From the NCBI RefSeq assembly GCF_010672085.1, contig NZ_JAAHHT010000017.1, positions 84,965-148,964 on the forward strand: DNA of 64,000 bases, in the 5' to 3' direction. How positions within the stretch are numbered: position 1 is the stretch's first letter; each line of letters opens with the position of its first letter. Both the position numbers and the translations under genes were made by a program. Shown in pieces: positions 1-7,658 of the stretch. Under the pieces are notes generated by a model. It worked only from the letters and a program-made list of their open reading frames with translations. It searched no databases and was not told the origin of the DNA. The DNA is from Okeania sp. SIO3I5. GTDB taxonomy: Bacteria; Cyanobacteriota; Cyanobacteriia; Cyanobacteriales; Microcoleaceae.

Positions 1-52
1 GTAATGAGTAATGAGTAATGAGTAAGGAGTAAGGAGTAAGGAGTAAGGAGTA
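1..52. repeat. Short tandem repeat at window edge
   Basis: Direct repeats of a 7-base unit (GTAATGA shifting to GTAAGGA) run from the first base. They may continue outside the window. The same unit recurs in inverse orientation near 46350. No coding potential is seen. Confidence 0.85.
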
Positions 53-151
53 ATATCAAATCCGGTTGAATACAAGAGTGTATTGTTGGGGGAGATGGTC
101 CGATTGTCCGATTTAATAATGAACATATACTATATAACCGGATTCTATATC
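53..151. repeat. MITE-like element, 'ATATCAAATCCGGT' family
   Basis: The ends are inverted copies of ATATCAAATCCGGT and ACCGGATTCTATAT. Related elements lie at 10498-10610, 19031-19164, 50337-50471, 61253-61384 and about 61536-61749. The right arm forms the last codons of the minus-strand ORF that ends at 113, so insertion probably replaced that gene's original 3' end. Confidence 0.7.
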
Positions 152-718
152 AACCCTAACAAAACACCATGACCAGAAAGCATTCATGGCTAGAATAGAA
201 CCAGACCTATAATGAACCTTCTTAGAACCACTCCAATCTCGCACAGGAACAACTCCCAATATCTTCCGAAACCGCCTCAGACTCAAATCCTTGGTTGTAG
301 GCTTTCCAGAAACTTTCCCTGTAGACACAATAATTTCTGGTCGGTAATCGCTACCAAAGAATTTCTCTATAGGATATATCTGAGATAAAATTATCGCTTG
401 CTGGTTCAGACCAAATTGAAAGTCATCTTGCATCACTGATATATACTCAGAGAATTTATCTTTAGTTAAAGCAGGGTAAATAAATGTACCAGGATTAGAA
501 TAATCATTGACCAACAATTGAGCGAAAGTTTCCGCCCATAATCGCCTTGTCACAGTTTTATTCTCAGACAAAAGCTCTTTCAAGGTGTATGCAAAGCTAA
601 TCCCTTTCCTTCGGACGACCAAGTCAGGATATTTAGAGCGTATCGTTTCTATTAAAAGTTCTGGTTTTTGATCTAGAACTTCCGGGGTTTCTACTTCAGG
701 GGTAAAATAAAAATAATT
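113..718 (-). pseudogene. Hypothetical protein, possible ASCH-like domain, both ends altered
   Basis: The frame is open from 718 to the stop at 113. Only a TTG at 622 offers a start, and clear protein-like sequence already lies upstream of it (TPEVETPEVLDQKPEL), so the 5' end is probably lost. The segment KTVTRRLW in the N-terminal third resembles the conserved turn of ASCH (PUA-like) domains, which are often phage-borne and sit beside DNA methyltransferase genes. That link is suggestive only. The last residues, after WCFVRVDI, are encoded by the right arm of a MITE-like repeat, so the natural C-terminus is also gone. It lies downstream of, and in the same direction as, the broken methyltransferase-like gene. 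I do not know its function. Confidence 0.45.
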
Positions 719-749
719 TTATATTACCCATTTGGGATCTATTATTGGG

Positions 750-848
750 AAGTGTGGGAGGTGTGGGAGGTGTGGGAAGTGTGGGAGGTGTGGGAAGTGT
801 GGGAGGTGGGTGTGGGAAGTGTGGGAAGTGTGGGAAGTGTGGGAAGTT
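750..848. repeat. Tandem GTGGGAAGT/GTGGGAGGT repeat
   Basis: About ten copies of a 9-base unit (GTGGGAAGT or GTGGGAGGT). The same unit occurs at 49784-49876 and, inverted, at 46268-46350. It is low-complexity DNA, and ORFs read through it are artefacts. Confidence 0.9.
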
Positions 849-935
849 TGGTCCGTACAGGACTCAAAAAATGTAGGGTTGTAAATATTCTAGCTCAGAC
901 AATGAATGAGTAATGCCTACACAAGCGCTCCCCTA

Positions 936-964
936 CTCCCCTACTCCCCTACTCCCCTACTCCC
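936..964. repeat. Tandem CCCCTACT repeat
   Basis: Four copies of an 8-base pyrimidine-rich unit, directly after the end of the minus-strand gene that stops at 971. Identical units occur at 61799-61831. Confidence 0.85.
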
Positions 965-970
965 TCTTTT

Positions 971-2124
971 CTAGAGATACCAAATGGCTTCTATATTACC
1001 CGCACACGCATCATCCAAGCCATGAGCAGTATAGGAAAACTCTTCATAACTGGTGTCAGAATCTTTCGGATGATGGAGTCTAAATTTGTCTTTCCCATCA
1101 ATAGTTTTTGACAAAGCAGCTACATTGCTCCAATCGCTCTCATCAGTTACATTTATCCTTACTAAACGGGGAGCTATGTCTTCCAACTTCCCAGCATCTA
1201 ATAAATGAGGTTTAATCCTATCGGCAAGTGTTTCAGTACCGTCTGTCTGAGGTTCTGCAAGTGCTTGTTCATCTTGAGGTTTTAAGAGTTCAGTTAGACA
1301 AATTGCGATCAACCGCTCCCGCGTCAAACCACGAAAGAACATTTTGTCCGTATCAAAACTCAATAGTTCACCTTGAGAGTCTTCAAAACTACCTATGCAG
1401 GAAGTTCCGTGGAAAACTTCCATTAAGGTTGAATTTTCCTTATTGAATGAGTATTTTAATTCTAGCGTGGGATTGATGTTCTTAATCCCCTCCGCTATTG
1501 CTTCCACTAATGGTGTAGGAGTAGCTTCTATTAATCCTGGTTGCTCACACCAACCTACTCCCCCCTCCCACAGTCGCTCGGACACCTCAGGTTTTGCAGC
1601 TTCCCAAGGATCGGGGAAATGAGCTTGAAAGACAGAATCAAAATAGGATTTTGTCAATGTTTTTCTGCTAATAGATGTTTCTTACTATCCGAGCCAGGGT
1701 CTAAATCAATTTTCTCCAAGACTCCCAATACAGGAGCAATAACTTCTGGAGGCGTGTACCAACAATCAGAAGATTTAGATGTGGTAGTTTTTTTGGCTAC
1801 AGCGATATCCGTAATTTTTGGAGTCTCATCCGGTACAGGAGTCTCTAGTGTAACCCTCACCTCATCAATATTTTCTGGAGTATCATCGGATTCAATCTCA
1901 ATTCGACGGAAGACATTATTTACCTCTACTGGCTTGAGTCGCTCAATTACCGTTTGCCTGCAATCCTGATTCCTGGAAAAAAAAGCTTCAAGTCGTTTTA
2001 GCAAATCTGAACCTTCCTTGTCATCAGATTTAATTTGCTCCATCTGATTCTCTGCTTGAGCTAATTGAACCTTGAGGATGGAAATTAAATTATCCTGTCG
2101 TTGAATTTTTGATTCTAGTAACAT
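971..2124 (-). pseudogene. Coiled-coil protein with truncated Dam-type methyltransferase start, split by a -1 frameshift
   Basis: Two ORFs overlap by TTGA at 1654-1657, with the second in the -1 frame. Read together they parallel the intact 475-aa gene at 7659-9086. The first part starts MLLESK, has a coiled coil and ends with RLKPVEV; the paralogue starts MLLKSEE and has RLKYKEPE. The last part (PTPLVEAIAEGIKNINPTLE) matches PTPLLELAASEVAKINPTLT of the paralogue. Between them lies WYTPPEVI followed by DLDPGSD, the opening of phage-type Dam N6-adenine methyltransferases. The catalytic (D/N)PPY motif is missing. I chose the ATG at 2124 because both paralogues begin MLL there. It is most likely a decayed fusion gene. 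Translational coupling at TTGA is possible, but no classic slippery heptamer is in frame. Confidence 0.7.
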
Positions 2125-2205
2125 AATTGGTTGAGTAAAATTCAATGGTTATGGTTAAGGTAAAAAAACTTGATTGCTCCGTACTGGAGCGATGCTGTCA
2201 ATCTA

Positions 2206-2598
2206 TTAATCATCTGATGATGATTCCAGTCGCTTTGCTTGCCCTGCATTTATTCGTGCTTCAGACCTTTCAATCAACTTCTCCAAATTAATGCAAGCAA
2301 TATCATCAAGAGAAAAGCCTAATTCGTCAGCCAACGCGGATAAGTAAAATAAGGTGTCTCCCAGTTTCAAAGCTAGCTCTGTTTTAATGTCATCATCTAT
2401 ATCTCCATCAGCAATAAATTTTTTACTTCAAATCTTTTTTTTGATGATATCAGCAGCGTTACCAGCTTCTCTAGGGAGAGCTATAGAGCAATATAATATT
2501 GCATCTTCTTTAGGGTAATGCATCAGCTCCATAGCATGAGTATGGTACTTCATAGCATGGTTTTGATAATAATCCAAATCTGACGTTATGTCCGACAT
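2206..2598 (-). pseudogene. MazG-like NTP pyrophosphohydrolase, in-frame TGA
   Basis: A continuous frame from ATG 2598 to TAA 2206 is broken only by TGA at 2428-2430. Before the stop it reads like MazG (YPKEDAILYCSIALPREAGN). After the stop it continues in the same frame with LGDTLFYLSALADELGFSLD, the second half of the MazG helical fold. MazG-type enzymes hydrolyse NTPs to NMP and PPi using Glu/Asp metal ligands. Two of these look changed: EAGE reads EAGN, and ELGD reads KLGD. So the gene seems inactive even apart from the stop. The second ATG is preferred over the one at 2613 because a GAGGA lies 8 bases before it. It sits in the minus-strand small-gene run, after the gene ending at 2622. 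Confidence 0.75.
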
Positions 2599-2621
2599 AA
2601 TAAAATTCCTCATGGTTTAGG

Positions 2622-2873
2622 TTAGCTAGCCTCTTTGGCCTTATTTTGTTCCTCTGTCCGAACCTGAGCAAATATCTCAGCAGCAATCAAGGAGTATCTA
2701 GCCCTGTGTTCAAGCTCTAGCTTAAGCTCGGCCTCAGTTAAATCAAAAGCTTCCTTGATATACAATTGCGAAGCTAATTCCGTAAACATTGTGCCCTCAA
2801 TGCGCTCATTACTTGGTAGAGTAGCAACAAGACTATCCCGCAAATCCTCAGTGTTAAAGTTTGGTAAATCCAT
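2622..2873 (-). CDS. Hypothetical acidic protein, 83 aa
   Basis: A short acidic, helical protein with no motif I recognise. A consensus ribosome site, AGGAGG, lies five bases before the ATG, which strongly supports this start. It is cotranscribed by position: the upstream gene ends at 2890, 17 bases away, and the MazG-like pseudogene starts 24 bases downstream. Its C-terminus is charged (AQVRTEEQNKAKEAS). It is probably an accessory protein of the mobile element that carried this cluster. Confidence 0.65.
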   Translation of the reverse strand: MDLPNFNTEDLRDSLVATLPSNERIEGTMFTELASQLYIKEAFDLTEAELKLELEHRARYSLIAAEIFAQVRTEEQNKAKEAS

Positions 2874-2889
2874 AATTCCTCCTAGATTA

Positions 2890-3129
2890 TCACTTTGACG
2901 GACGAGTGTTACCGTAATCGCTGAACTTAAAGCGCCGCCTTTCCTGTGAGCTAAATTTAATCCTGAGCTTTTTCTGTTGCTCTGGAATAGTCCAAAGGTA
3001 ATCAGGGAAAGTTCTGTGGCAAACTTCTAAATAATCAGGAGCTTCCACGAAATCACGGTATCTTTCAGCAGCATCGAAACCTTCACTTTGCTTTAAAAAC
3101 TGATACTGATCCTGTTGTCCTGGTGTCAT
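2890..3129 (-). CDS. Hypothetical protein, about 79 aa
   Basis: Starts MTPGQQDQYQFLKQ with GAGGAT just upstream. A longer form from TTG at 3138 is possible. The sequence is rich in aromatic and charged residues (FPDYLWTIPEQQKK) and ends in a basic tail (RRRFKFSDYGNTRPSK). No family is recognised. It follows closely on another small ORF whose stop is at 3135-3137, and the close packing fits an operon of small element-encoded proteins. Confidence 0.6.
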   Translation of the reverse strand: MTPGQQDQYQFLKQSEGFDAAERYRDFVEAPDYLEVCHRTFPDYLWTIPEQQKKLRIKFSSQERRRFKFSDYGNTRPSK

Positions 3130-3134
3130 TATCC

Positions 3135-3314
3135 TCAATCCAATTTGACCAATATTTGGTACAACCTAAAGCCTGCTCCATAATAATAAGCATCATGTTC
3201 CTCCAGGCCTTCAACCTCAATCATATAAAGGGTGTCGCCTGGTTCGAGAGTCAGCTCAAAGATAGCATTGGATACATTGAGGTTGACATCGAAAATTCTA
3301 CTTAGCGCCACCAC
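3135..3314 (-). CDS. Possible small protein, about 59 aa
   Basis: The frame is open between the stop at 3354-3356 and the TGA at 3135-3137 and reads like protein: FDVNLNVSNAIFELTLEPGD, then TLYMIEVEGLEEHDAYYYGA. There is no ATG at the front. GTG at 3314 or 3311 is the likeliest start. It fills the gap between two better supported small genes on the same strand and ends a few bases before the next start. The function is unknown, and an unrecognised start or a 5' truncation are both possible. Confidence 0.4.
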   Translation of the reverse strand: MVALSRIFDVNLNVSNAIFELTLEPGDTLYMIEVEGLEEHDAYYYGAGFRLYQILVKLD

Positions 3315-3353
3315 TGCATCCCCGTCCCTGGAACACTGGTAAAAAGTCGCCTC

Positions 3354-3506
3354 TTATAGCATTGATTTTATTGTCAGATGTTCATCTTTACCTAGCTTAA
3401 TCAGATCGTCAGCTAAAAGTGATACTTTGAGGTATTGTGTAGATTCATTTTCCAATAAATCCAATAATTTCAGCCAAAAGTTAAAACTTACATATTCTGT
3501 CCCCAT
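3354..3506 (-). CDS. Small hypothetical protein, 50 aa
   Basis: ATG GGG ACA at 3506 is preceded by AGAGGAAACC, a good ribosome site, 15 bases after the stop of the upstream gene. The product starts MGTEYVSFNFWLKLLDLLEN, is helical and leucine-rich, and ends KSML. No family is recognised. Strong translation signals and operon spacing are the main evidence. Confidence 0.55.
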   Translation of the reverse strand: MGTEYVSFNFWLKLLDLLENESTQYLKVSLLADDLIKLGKDEHLTIKSML

Positions 3507-3521
3507 GGTTTCCTCTCTGGA

Positions 3522-3713
3522 TTATTTTTGATTCACTAGCCACTCTGTGTACGCGATGGTGTCTGCGGGTTCTTTCCTGGAAGCCTTGTAATTAGGTTGC
3601 TGGGATAATTGATAGCCATCGCAAATTAGCCACTTATTCATGCTAGCGATAAAACTTTCAATGTCAGATTTATCGCCAATTATGCGGACACTCAAAGTTG
3701 GTTTAGCATTCAT
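3522..3713 (-). CDS. Small hypothetical protein, 63 aa
   Basis: I prefer ATG 3713 (MNAKPTLSVRIIGDKSDIES) to the TTG at 3743, because a separate small ORF ends at 3703, overlapping this start by 11 bases in the usual coupled manner. The protein looks like a small alpha/beta fold with beta strand SVRIIG then a helix. The C-terminus is AYTEWLVNQK. No known family is recognised. It belongs to the same minus-strand run. Confidence 0.55.
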   Translation of the reverse strand: MNAKPTLSVRIIGDKSDIESFIASMNKWLICDGYQLSQQPNYKASRKEPADTIAYTEWLVNQK

Positions 3714-3795
3714 TTGATTTATGTTGCTCCCATGCCAGCTCAAAGCATTCGGCTGATTCTATGGCTTTTTTAGCACAACGTAATTTCGCTCTCAA
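3703..3795 (-). CDS. Very small helical protein, 30 aa
   Basis: The TTG start overlaps the TGA of the preceding gene (TTGA), and the 3' end overlaps the next ATG (AATGAATGCTAA). This double overlap argues for real, coupled translation. The product contains CAKKAIESAECFELAWEQHK, an amphipathic helix with two cysteines. Its function is unknown. The call rests on arrangement and composition only. Confidence 0.45.
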   Translation of the reverse strand: MRAKLRCAKKAIESAECFELAWEQHKSNEC

Positions 3796-3977
3796 GATTG
3801 GATAAAGCGCTCACAGTTATCCACCGCATCTAATAGGCAACCGCCTGCTTTGGATACAAAGTTGAATAATCCTTTCAGGAGTTTTGCTACTTTGTTTGTC
3901 TCTTGAACTCTTGCCAATAAGTTACGGCAGTTATCTAGTTCGCTCAAAAAGTTTTCTATTTTGTCACTAAGTTTCAC
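3792..3977 (-). CDS. Small hypothetical protein, 61 aa
   Basis: I chose GTG 3977 because GGAG lies seven bases before it. The frame extends upstream to a TTG at 4064, but that part looks non-coding and lacks a ribosome site. The product (VKLSDKIENFLSELDNCRNL) is an alpha-helical protein with three spaced cysteines and a hydrophobic middle (LLKGLFNFVSKAGGCLLDAV). It is the first gene of the minus-strand small-gene run, so the promoter should lie in 3978-4209, a divergent intergenic stretch. Confidence 0.55.
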   Translation of the reverse strand: MKLSDKIENFLSELDNCRNLLARVQETNKVAKLLKGLFNFVSKAGGCLLDAVDNCERFIQS

Positions 3978-4209
3978 TGTTAATCTCCACAAATTCCAAT
4001 GGGCAATGCCAGACTTACATTTTGGAGAGAAAATTTTGAAAACATTCTCATTTATTACGTTCAACCTTAACGACTTTTTTAACCTGGATTATAAATTTGC
4101 ATTTATACCTCCATTTAAAAAATAACAAGCCATATGACAAGTTAGAAGTAAAGCACTGTAGCAGTTATCTAGGGTGGCAACTTAAGCAGGATTAACGAGG
4201 AAGTCAGTT

Positions 4210-4302
4210 ATGGAAGATTTACTATTCAACTTGTTCTTATTATTAGTCTTTTTAGTAGGAGCAATACTAGGCTTCCTAATAAATAATGAGGATGAAGATT
4301 AA
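4210..4302 (+). CDS. Single-pass membrane micropeptide, 30 aa
   Basis: ATG at 4210 follows CGAGGAAG with good spacing. The product begins MEDLLFNLFLLLVFLVGAIL and ends INNEDED: one hydrophobic helix of about 20 residues with an acidic tail. It is transcribed divergently from the minus-strand small-gene run. Small single-helix proteins of this kind occur as holin-like, toxin-like or accessory membrane peptides. Nothing here decides between them. Confidence 0.55.
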   Translation: MEDLLFNLFLLLVFLVGAILGFLINNEDED

Positions 4303-4347
4303 GCGCTCGCCTCCCATCAAAGTAATTTAATTATTGGATAAAACAAG

Positions 4348-4812
4348 ATGCTTACCACATTACAACAGCCAGAAATAACAGTCAAAAAATTTAGTGAATT
4401 AATATTTTGGCACGAAGAAATTGCCGATTTGATGCACCACGACTCTCAAGCAGGAACGTGTCCTAAAACCATCCAATGATTTGATGATTGGATCACATTT
4501 AAGCCCACCTTCTATAGTGTACATTTAGTAAAAATTGACAAGGGAAAAATACAATTCTATGTATTCATCTGCGCCAATAAAATTGTCGGTATAAAAAACA
4601 AACTAATGGCTATAGAACCTCCTGGCTTTAAATTAACTGAACACATTAAATACTTAGCAGAAATACCCTTGGTTAACTTCATAGGACAGGCGATAGATAA
4701 AGTTGTAAATAAGCAAGATAAGTTCTCTCAATCAGCCGTAAGATTGTTTTTCCTATTTTTACTGCAAAGCATGCATAAAAAATTCCAGACTAACATCCCA
4801 CAAGCAATATGA
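4348..4812 (+). pseudogene. Hypothetical protein with one in-frame TGA
   Basis: One frame runs from ATG 4348 to TGA 4810-4812, interrupted only by TGA at 4477-4479. The flanks read TCPKTIQ-stop-FDDWITFKPTFY, so a single CGA to TGA change (QRFDDW) would explain it. The C-terminal half is well formed (GFKLTEHIKYLAEIPLVNFI) and ends KFQTNIPQAI. No family is recognised. It lies 45 bases after the micropeptide gene and may be in the same transcript. It is either a recent nonsense pseudogene or a sequencing error. Confidence 0.55.
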
Positions 4813-4819
4813 TTTATTT

Positions 4820-5662
4820 GAATTTGTTTCAGACGACATTGACAGGAACATAGACCTGTTAGTTGCTTAATTTCCCTGTGAAATTCTTCAATTTTTCATC
4901 TGGTTTGAGATTCAAATTCTACATCATCTTTGCTGCATTGGTTCAAGTCATGATATGGCAATATATTCTGTTCTGTTGGTCGAAACAGTTGCCCAGAAAA
5001 GCTTGACTTTTTTATCCCTCGGAAAACCTTTGACTTTAATTATTTTCCCCGTTCTTTTTTCTGATTCATTCCAGCTTAATTCAGCAATATTTTTATATTT
5101 TTCTACACCACCAGTATCATCTACGTGCGCGATTTACTTTTAAGGGACAATAATAAATTTTTCCTAAATTATCTATCAATGCCATTAATCTTTGTGTTGC
5201 ATACCAGCTATCCATTAATACAATTTTAAATGGTAATTTCTTGTTACTTATCACATTTAATATTATTTATTCAACATGATCTATTTTAGTTTTGTTGTCA
5301 ACTTCTGGATCATAAATACGGTAATCTATTATCCAAAAATGTTCGTTTTGTGGATTAAAATAGATACAATTAACTATTCCTATACCCCGAATTACTTGAT
5401 GTTCATTACCACTATATTGTCGTCGCACAAGTGCCTCTTTCAGAGGAGCTACGCTATCAATTTTTTAGCATATTTTTTTTTATTGATTACTGTATCATCA
5501 AAAATTAGATACCCCTCTGTACATTGAACAATTTCCTCTTTCACATTTCGCCATAAGTCTTGTGTTTGCGCAGAATTCCGCAGGAAACTTAAAGACTCTA
5601 TTTTCAAATAACGATTAATCGTATCATGGCTGATGTTTTTTAAGTGATTTGCGCTTATTAGT
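4820..5662 (-). pseudogene. Decayed IS701/IS4-type transposase
   Basis: Minus-strand translation across several frames gives a clear DDE transposase: ISHDTINRYLKIESL, then GYLIFDDTVINKKKYA (first Asp), RRQYSGNEHQVIRGIG, FWIIDYRIYDPEVDNKTKID, KIVLMDSWYATQRLMALI (second Asp), YYCPLK and SWNESEK. A weaker tail corresponds to the Glu region. At least four frameshifts or stops interrupt it, so it is inactive. It separates the small-gene run from the next accessory genes and shows past insertion here. Confidence 0.82.
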
Positions 5663-6014
5663 TATAGTATAATTTGTAGAAGAACTTAGCAAATATTGAT
5701 ATGGGATCAATATAGTTAAAATTCATATCGTTAGCGGAGCTTTGCGTCAGCAATCACTCTATACAACATTTATAGATAATTATATTATAAGCACGAGTAT
5801 TTTGATGAAATTTATGAACATGGAGCAACCCTTATCAAACTTAGAGCAGTACACTATATATAGTGTCTTGGCCTAAGTCCTGATAATGATACTTGCCTTG
5901 AGGCGCTCGCTTAAAAGATTATAGCGATCGCTTTACTTACTATACACTATATTGGGAATCCGCAATTTCTTGATATATAAAAAACGTCAAATTAAACAGA
6001 AAAATATATTATAA
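5663..6014. other. Intergenic stretch between two transposase remnants
   Basis: AT-rich, with no credible ORF. It holds a short palindrome TACACTATATATAGTG near 5850, related to TATACACTATATT near 5943. These could be remains of IS ends, but no target-site duplication could be matched by eye. Confidence 0.5.
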
Positions 6015-6449
6015 ACCTGGTACATTATTAGTAATTTATCTTCGTCGGAAAAAATTCATAAAGTATATAGTCAAAGAATGGGAATTGAGGCCATGTTTAA
6101 AGATTGTAAAAGTGGAGGTTATAATCTTGAAGAAGTAAAAGCAAATGAAATTAGATGAAATAATTTGATTTTACTAATAGCTATTTCTTACACAATTAGT
6201 TCATTTCAAGGACAAAAAATCAAAAATCAAGGGATTCAAAAATATATATCAAGAACGAATGAAAAAGATAGAATAGAGAGAAGAAATAGTAACTTTTGGA
6301 TTGGATTATCTGGTGTTTCATGGACATTATATTATAATTTCATTCAAGAATGGGTTGAAAATTTAATGATGCTAAATTCTCATAAATTACCCTATTATCG
6401 AAAAGGAATTAAAGCTATGTCAAAGATTAATACGCTGTACAATAGTTGA
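6015..6449 (+). pseudogene. C-terminal fragment of an IS4-type transposase
   Basis: Plus-strand translation reads TWYIISNLSSSEKIHKVYSQ, RMGIEAMFKDCKSGGYNLEE, then an in-frame TGA and LILLIAISYTISSFQGQKIK. This is the conserved C-terminal third of IS4-group DDE transposases, with the Glu in RMGIEAMFKDCK. The N-terminal two thirds are absent. It is a different element from, and opposite in strand to, the one at 4820-5662. Confidence 0.78.
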
Positions 6450-6914
6450 TTTTTGATGATTAATTAAAATTAATAAGAGTTACCTTTTTTACAATATTGT
6501 TTGCTTTTTAATTTGAACTATTATTCAACCTAGATGGGGGGTGTAGGCGAGCGCTCTGCGCTCGCACTACACCCCTTCCATTCTCAATAAGCTTGACATT
6601 TAACTTGAACTATTATTCAGCTTAATCTATAAATTCCTTGATATATCTATCTTCCAGCTTGCTTGTCACCCCGTGAGGCTGCTGATTTATGTTTTTTGGG
6701 AAATAACTTGAAAAACGAGTCAGTAATCGTCCCTATCGTTTTTGCTTGGAGTTGAAATATTGCGGAGAAAATCATGATGAAAAATTGACAAAAGAAAAAC
6801 AGTTTTATTAGTAGAGAAAGAATGATAGTTAGCGATCGCGTTCCTCAAGAAAAACTATCTTCTGCCCATTTTAATAGTTTTTGCTTTTGATGCGCTGCAA
6901 TAAATATATTTGTC
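6450..6914. other. Intergenic stretch with a hairpin and short repeats
   Basis: No gene is seen. At 6537-6574 lies an inverted repeat, GGTGTAGGCGAGCGC with GCGCTCGCACTACACC, the kind of palindrome scattered in cyanobacterial intergenic DNA. TTGAACTATTATTCA occurs twice, near 6515 and 6607. Confidence 0.6.
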
Positions 6915-6950
6915 GTTATAAATCCTCCCAACTTTGGGAGGCTTTATAAC
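6915..6950. terminator. Strong inverted repeat after the gene ending at 6961
   Basis: A nearly perfect palindrome with arms GTTATAAATCCTCCCA and TGGGAGGCTTTATAAC, placed ten bases past the stop of the minus-strand gene. It probably ends that transcription unit. There is no long T-run, so the mechanism is uncertain. Confidence 0.55.
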
Positions 6951-6960
6951 AGGAACCAGT

Positions 6961-7563
6961 CTAAAAATTAGGCTCTAATAAGTGCTGACTTGCTGATATA
7001 ATTTTTTGTACTTCGGGTGCAGATAAACCATCTAAACATTGCATTTTTGAAGTGCTATTAATATCAATTAACCTATCAGAAAATTTTAAGCAATCTGATA
7101 ATTTCTCTATTGAATCATCATCCTCAGTACGTTCGCGCCAGTGCCATTCTAAGCTGTAGTAATTAGCTGTAGATCCATCAGACAGTCCCTTAGAATGTTT
7201 GATGTACTTCGGGCAAAATACACCAATAGCCGGGTTAACTCCCTTTGACTGCAACTGAACAATTAAGCGGTTAAAGTCGTCAAGGGAGCGCGTTTTAATG
7301 TAGCTCACCATTACACAATTATCAGGAATTTATTCCGAACTTCCTGGTTCCGCAACCAGAAATAGTTGCCCCCAAAGCTTGTTACTGGTGCTACCCAGGT
7401 CGCCGTGGAACTTGCTAAATTTAAGAATACTGCAATGTAGTTTGTTTCCCACTGGTGTTTCTCCAAGTGTCCAGCACCCACTTTGACAGTTATTGCGAAT
7501 TCCTATTGCCAAGTCCGGTACTAATATAGAGTTTGTTGCTGGTAAACCGAATACTGCATCCAT
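6961..7563 (-). pseudogene. Hypothetical accessory protein, about 200 aa, one in-frame TAA
   Basis: One frame from ATG 7563 to the stop at 6961 is interrupted only by TAA at 7330-7332. The junction reads LVAEPGSSE-stop-IPDNCVMVSYIKTRSL, and the frame is kept, so one AAA to TAA change is the simplest explanation. The first half (DLAIGIRNNCQSGCWTLGET, HGDLGSTSNKLWGQLFLVAE) and second half (SLDDFNRLIVQLQSKGVNPA) look like one small beta-rich element-encoded protein. A 7-base tandem duplication near the start may also have changed the N-terminus. It lies downstream of the 475-aa gene on the same strand. Two short proteins reinitiated from ATG 7311 cannot be excluded. Confidence 0.55.
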
Positions 7564-7658
7564 TATCCATTATTGTTGCTGACATAATATAATTATAGTC
7601 GCGCCAATGTTTGATGTAACAGTATTTCTGAGTGTTTTTAGCTACCCGACATTGGATG

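Noticed and set aside
1640-1660. Programmed -1 frameshift in the methyltransferase-like gene
   Set aside because: The frames do differ by -1, but no X-XXY-YYZ heptamer is in phase (codons are GAA AAA CAT TGA), and the methyltransferase catalytic motif is absent anyway, so decay is more likely.
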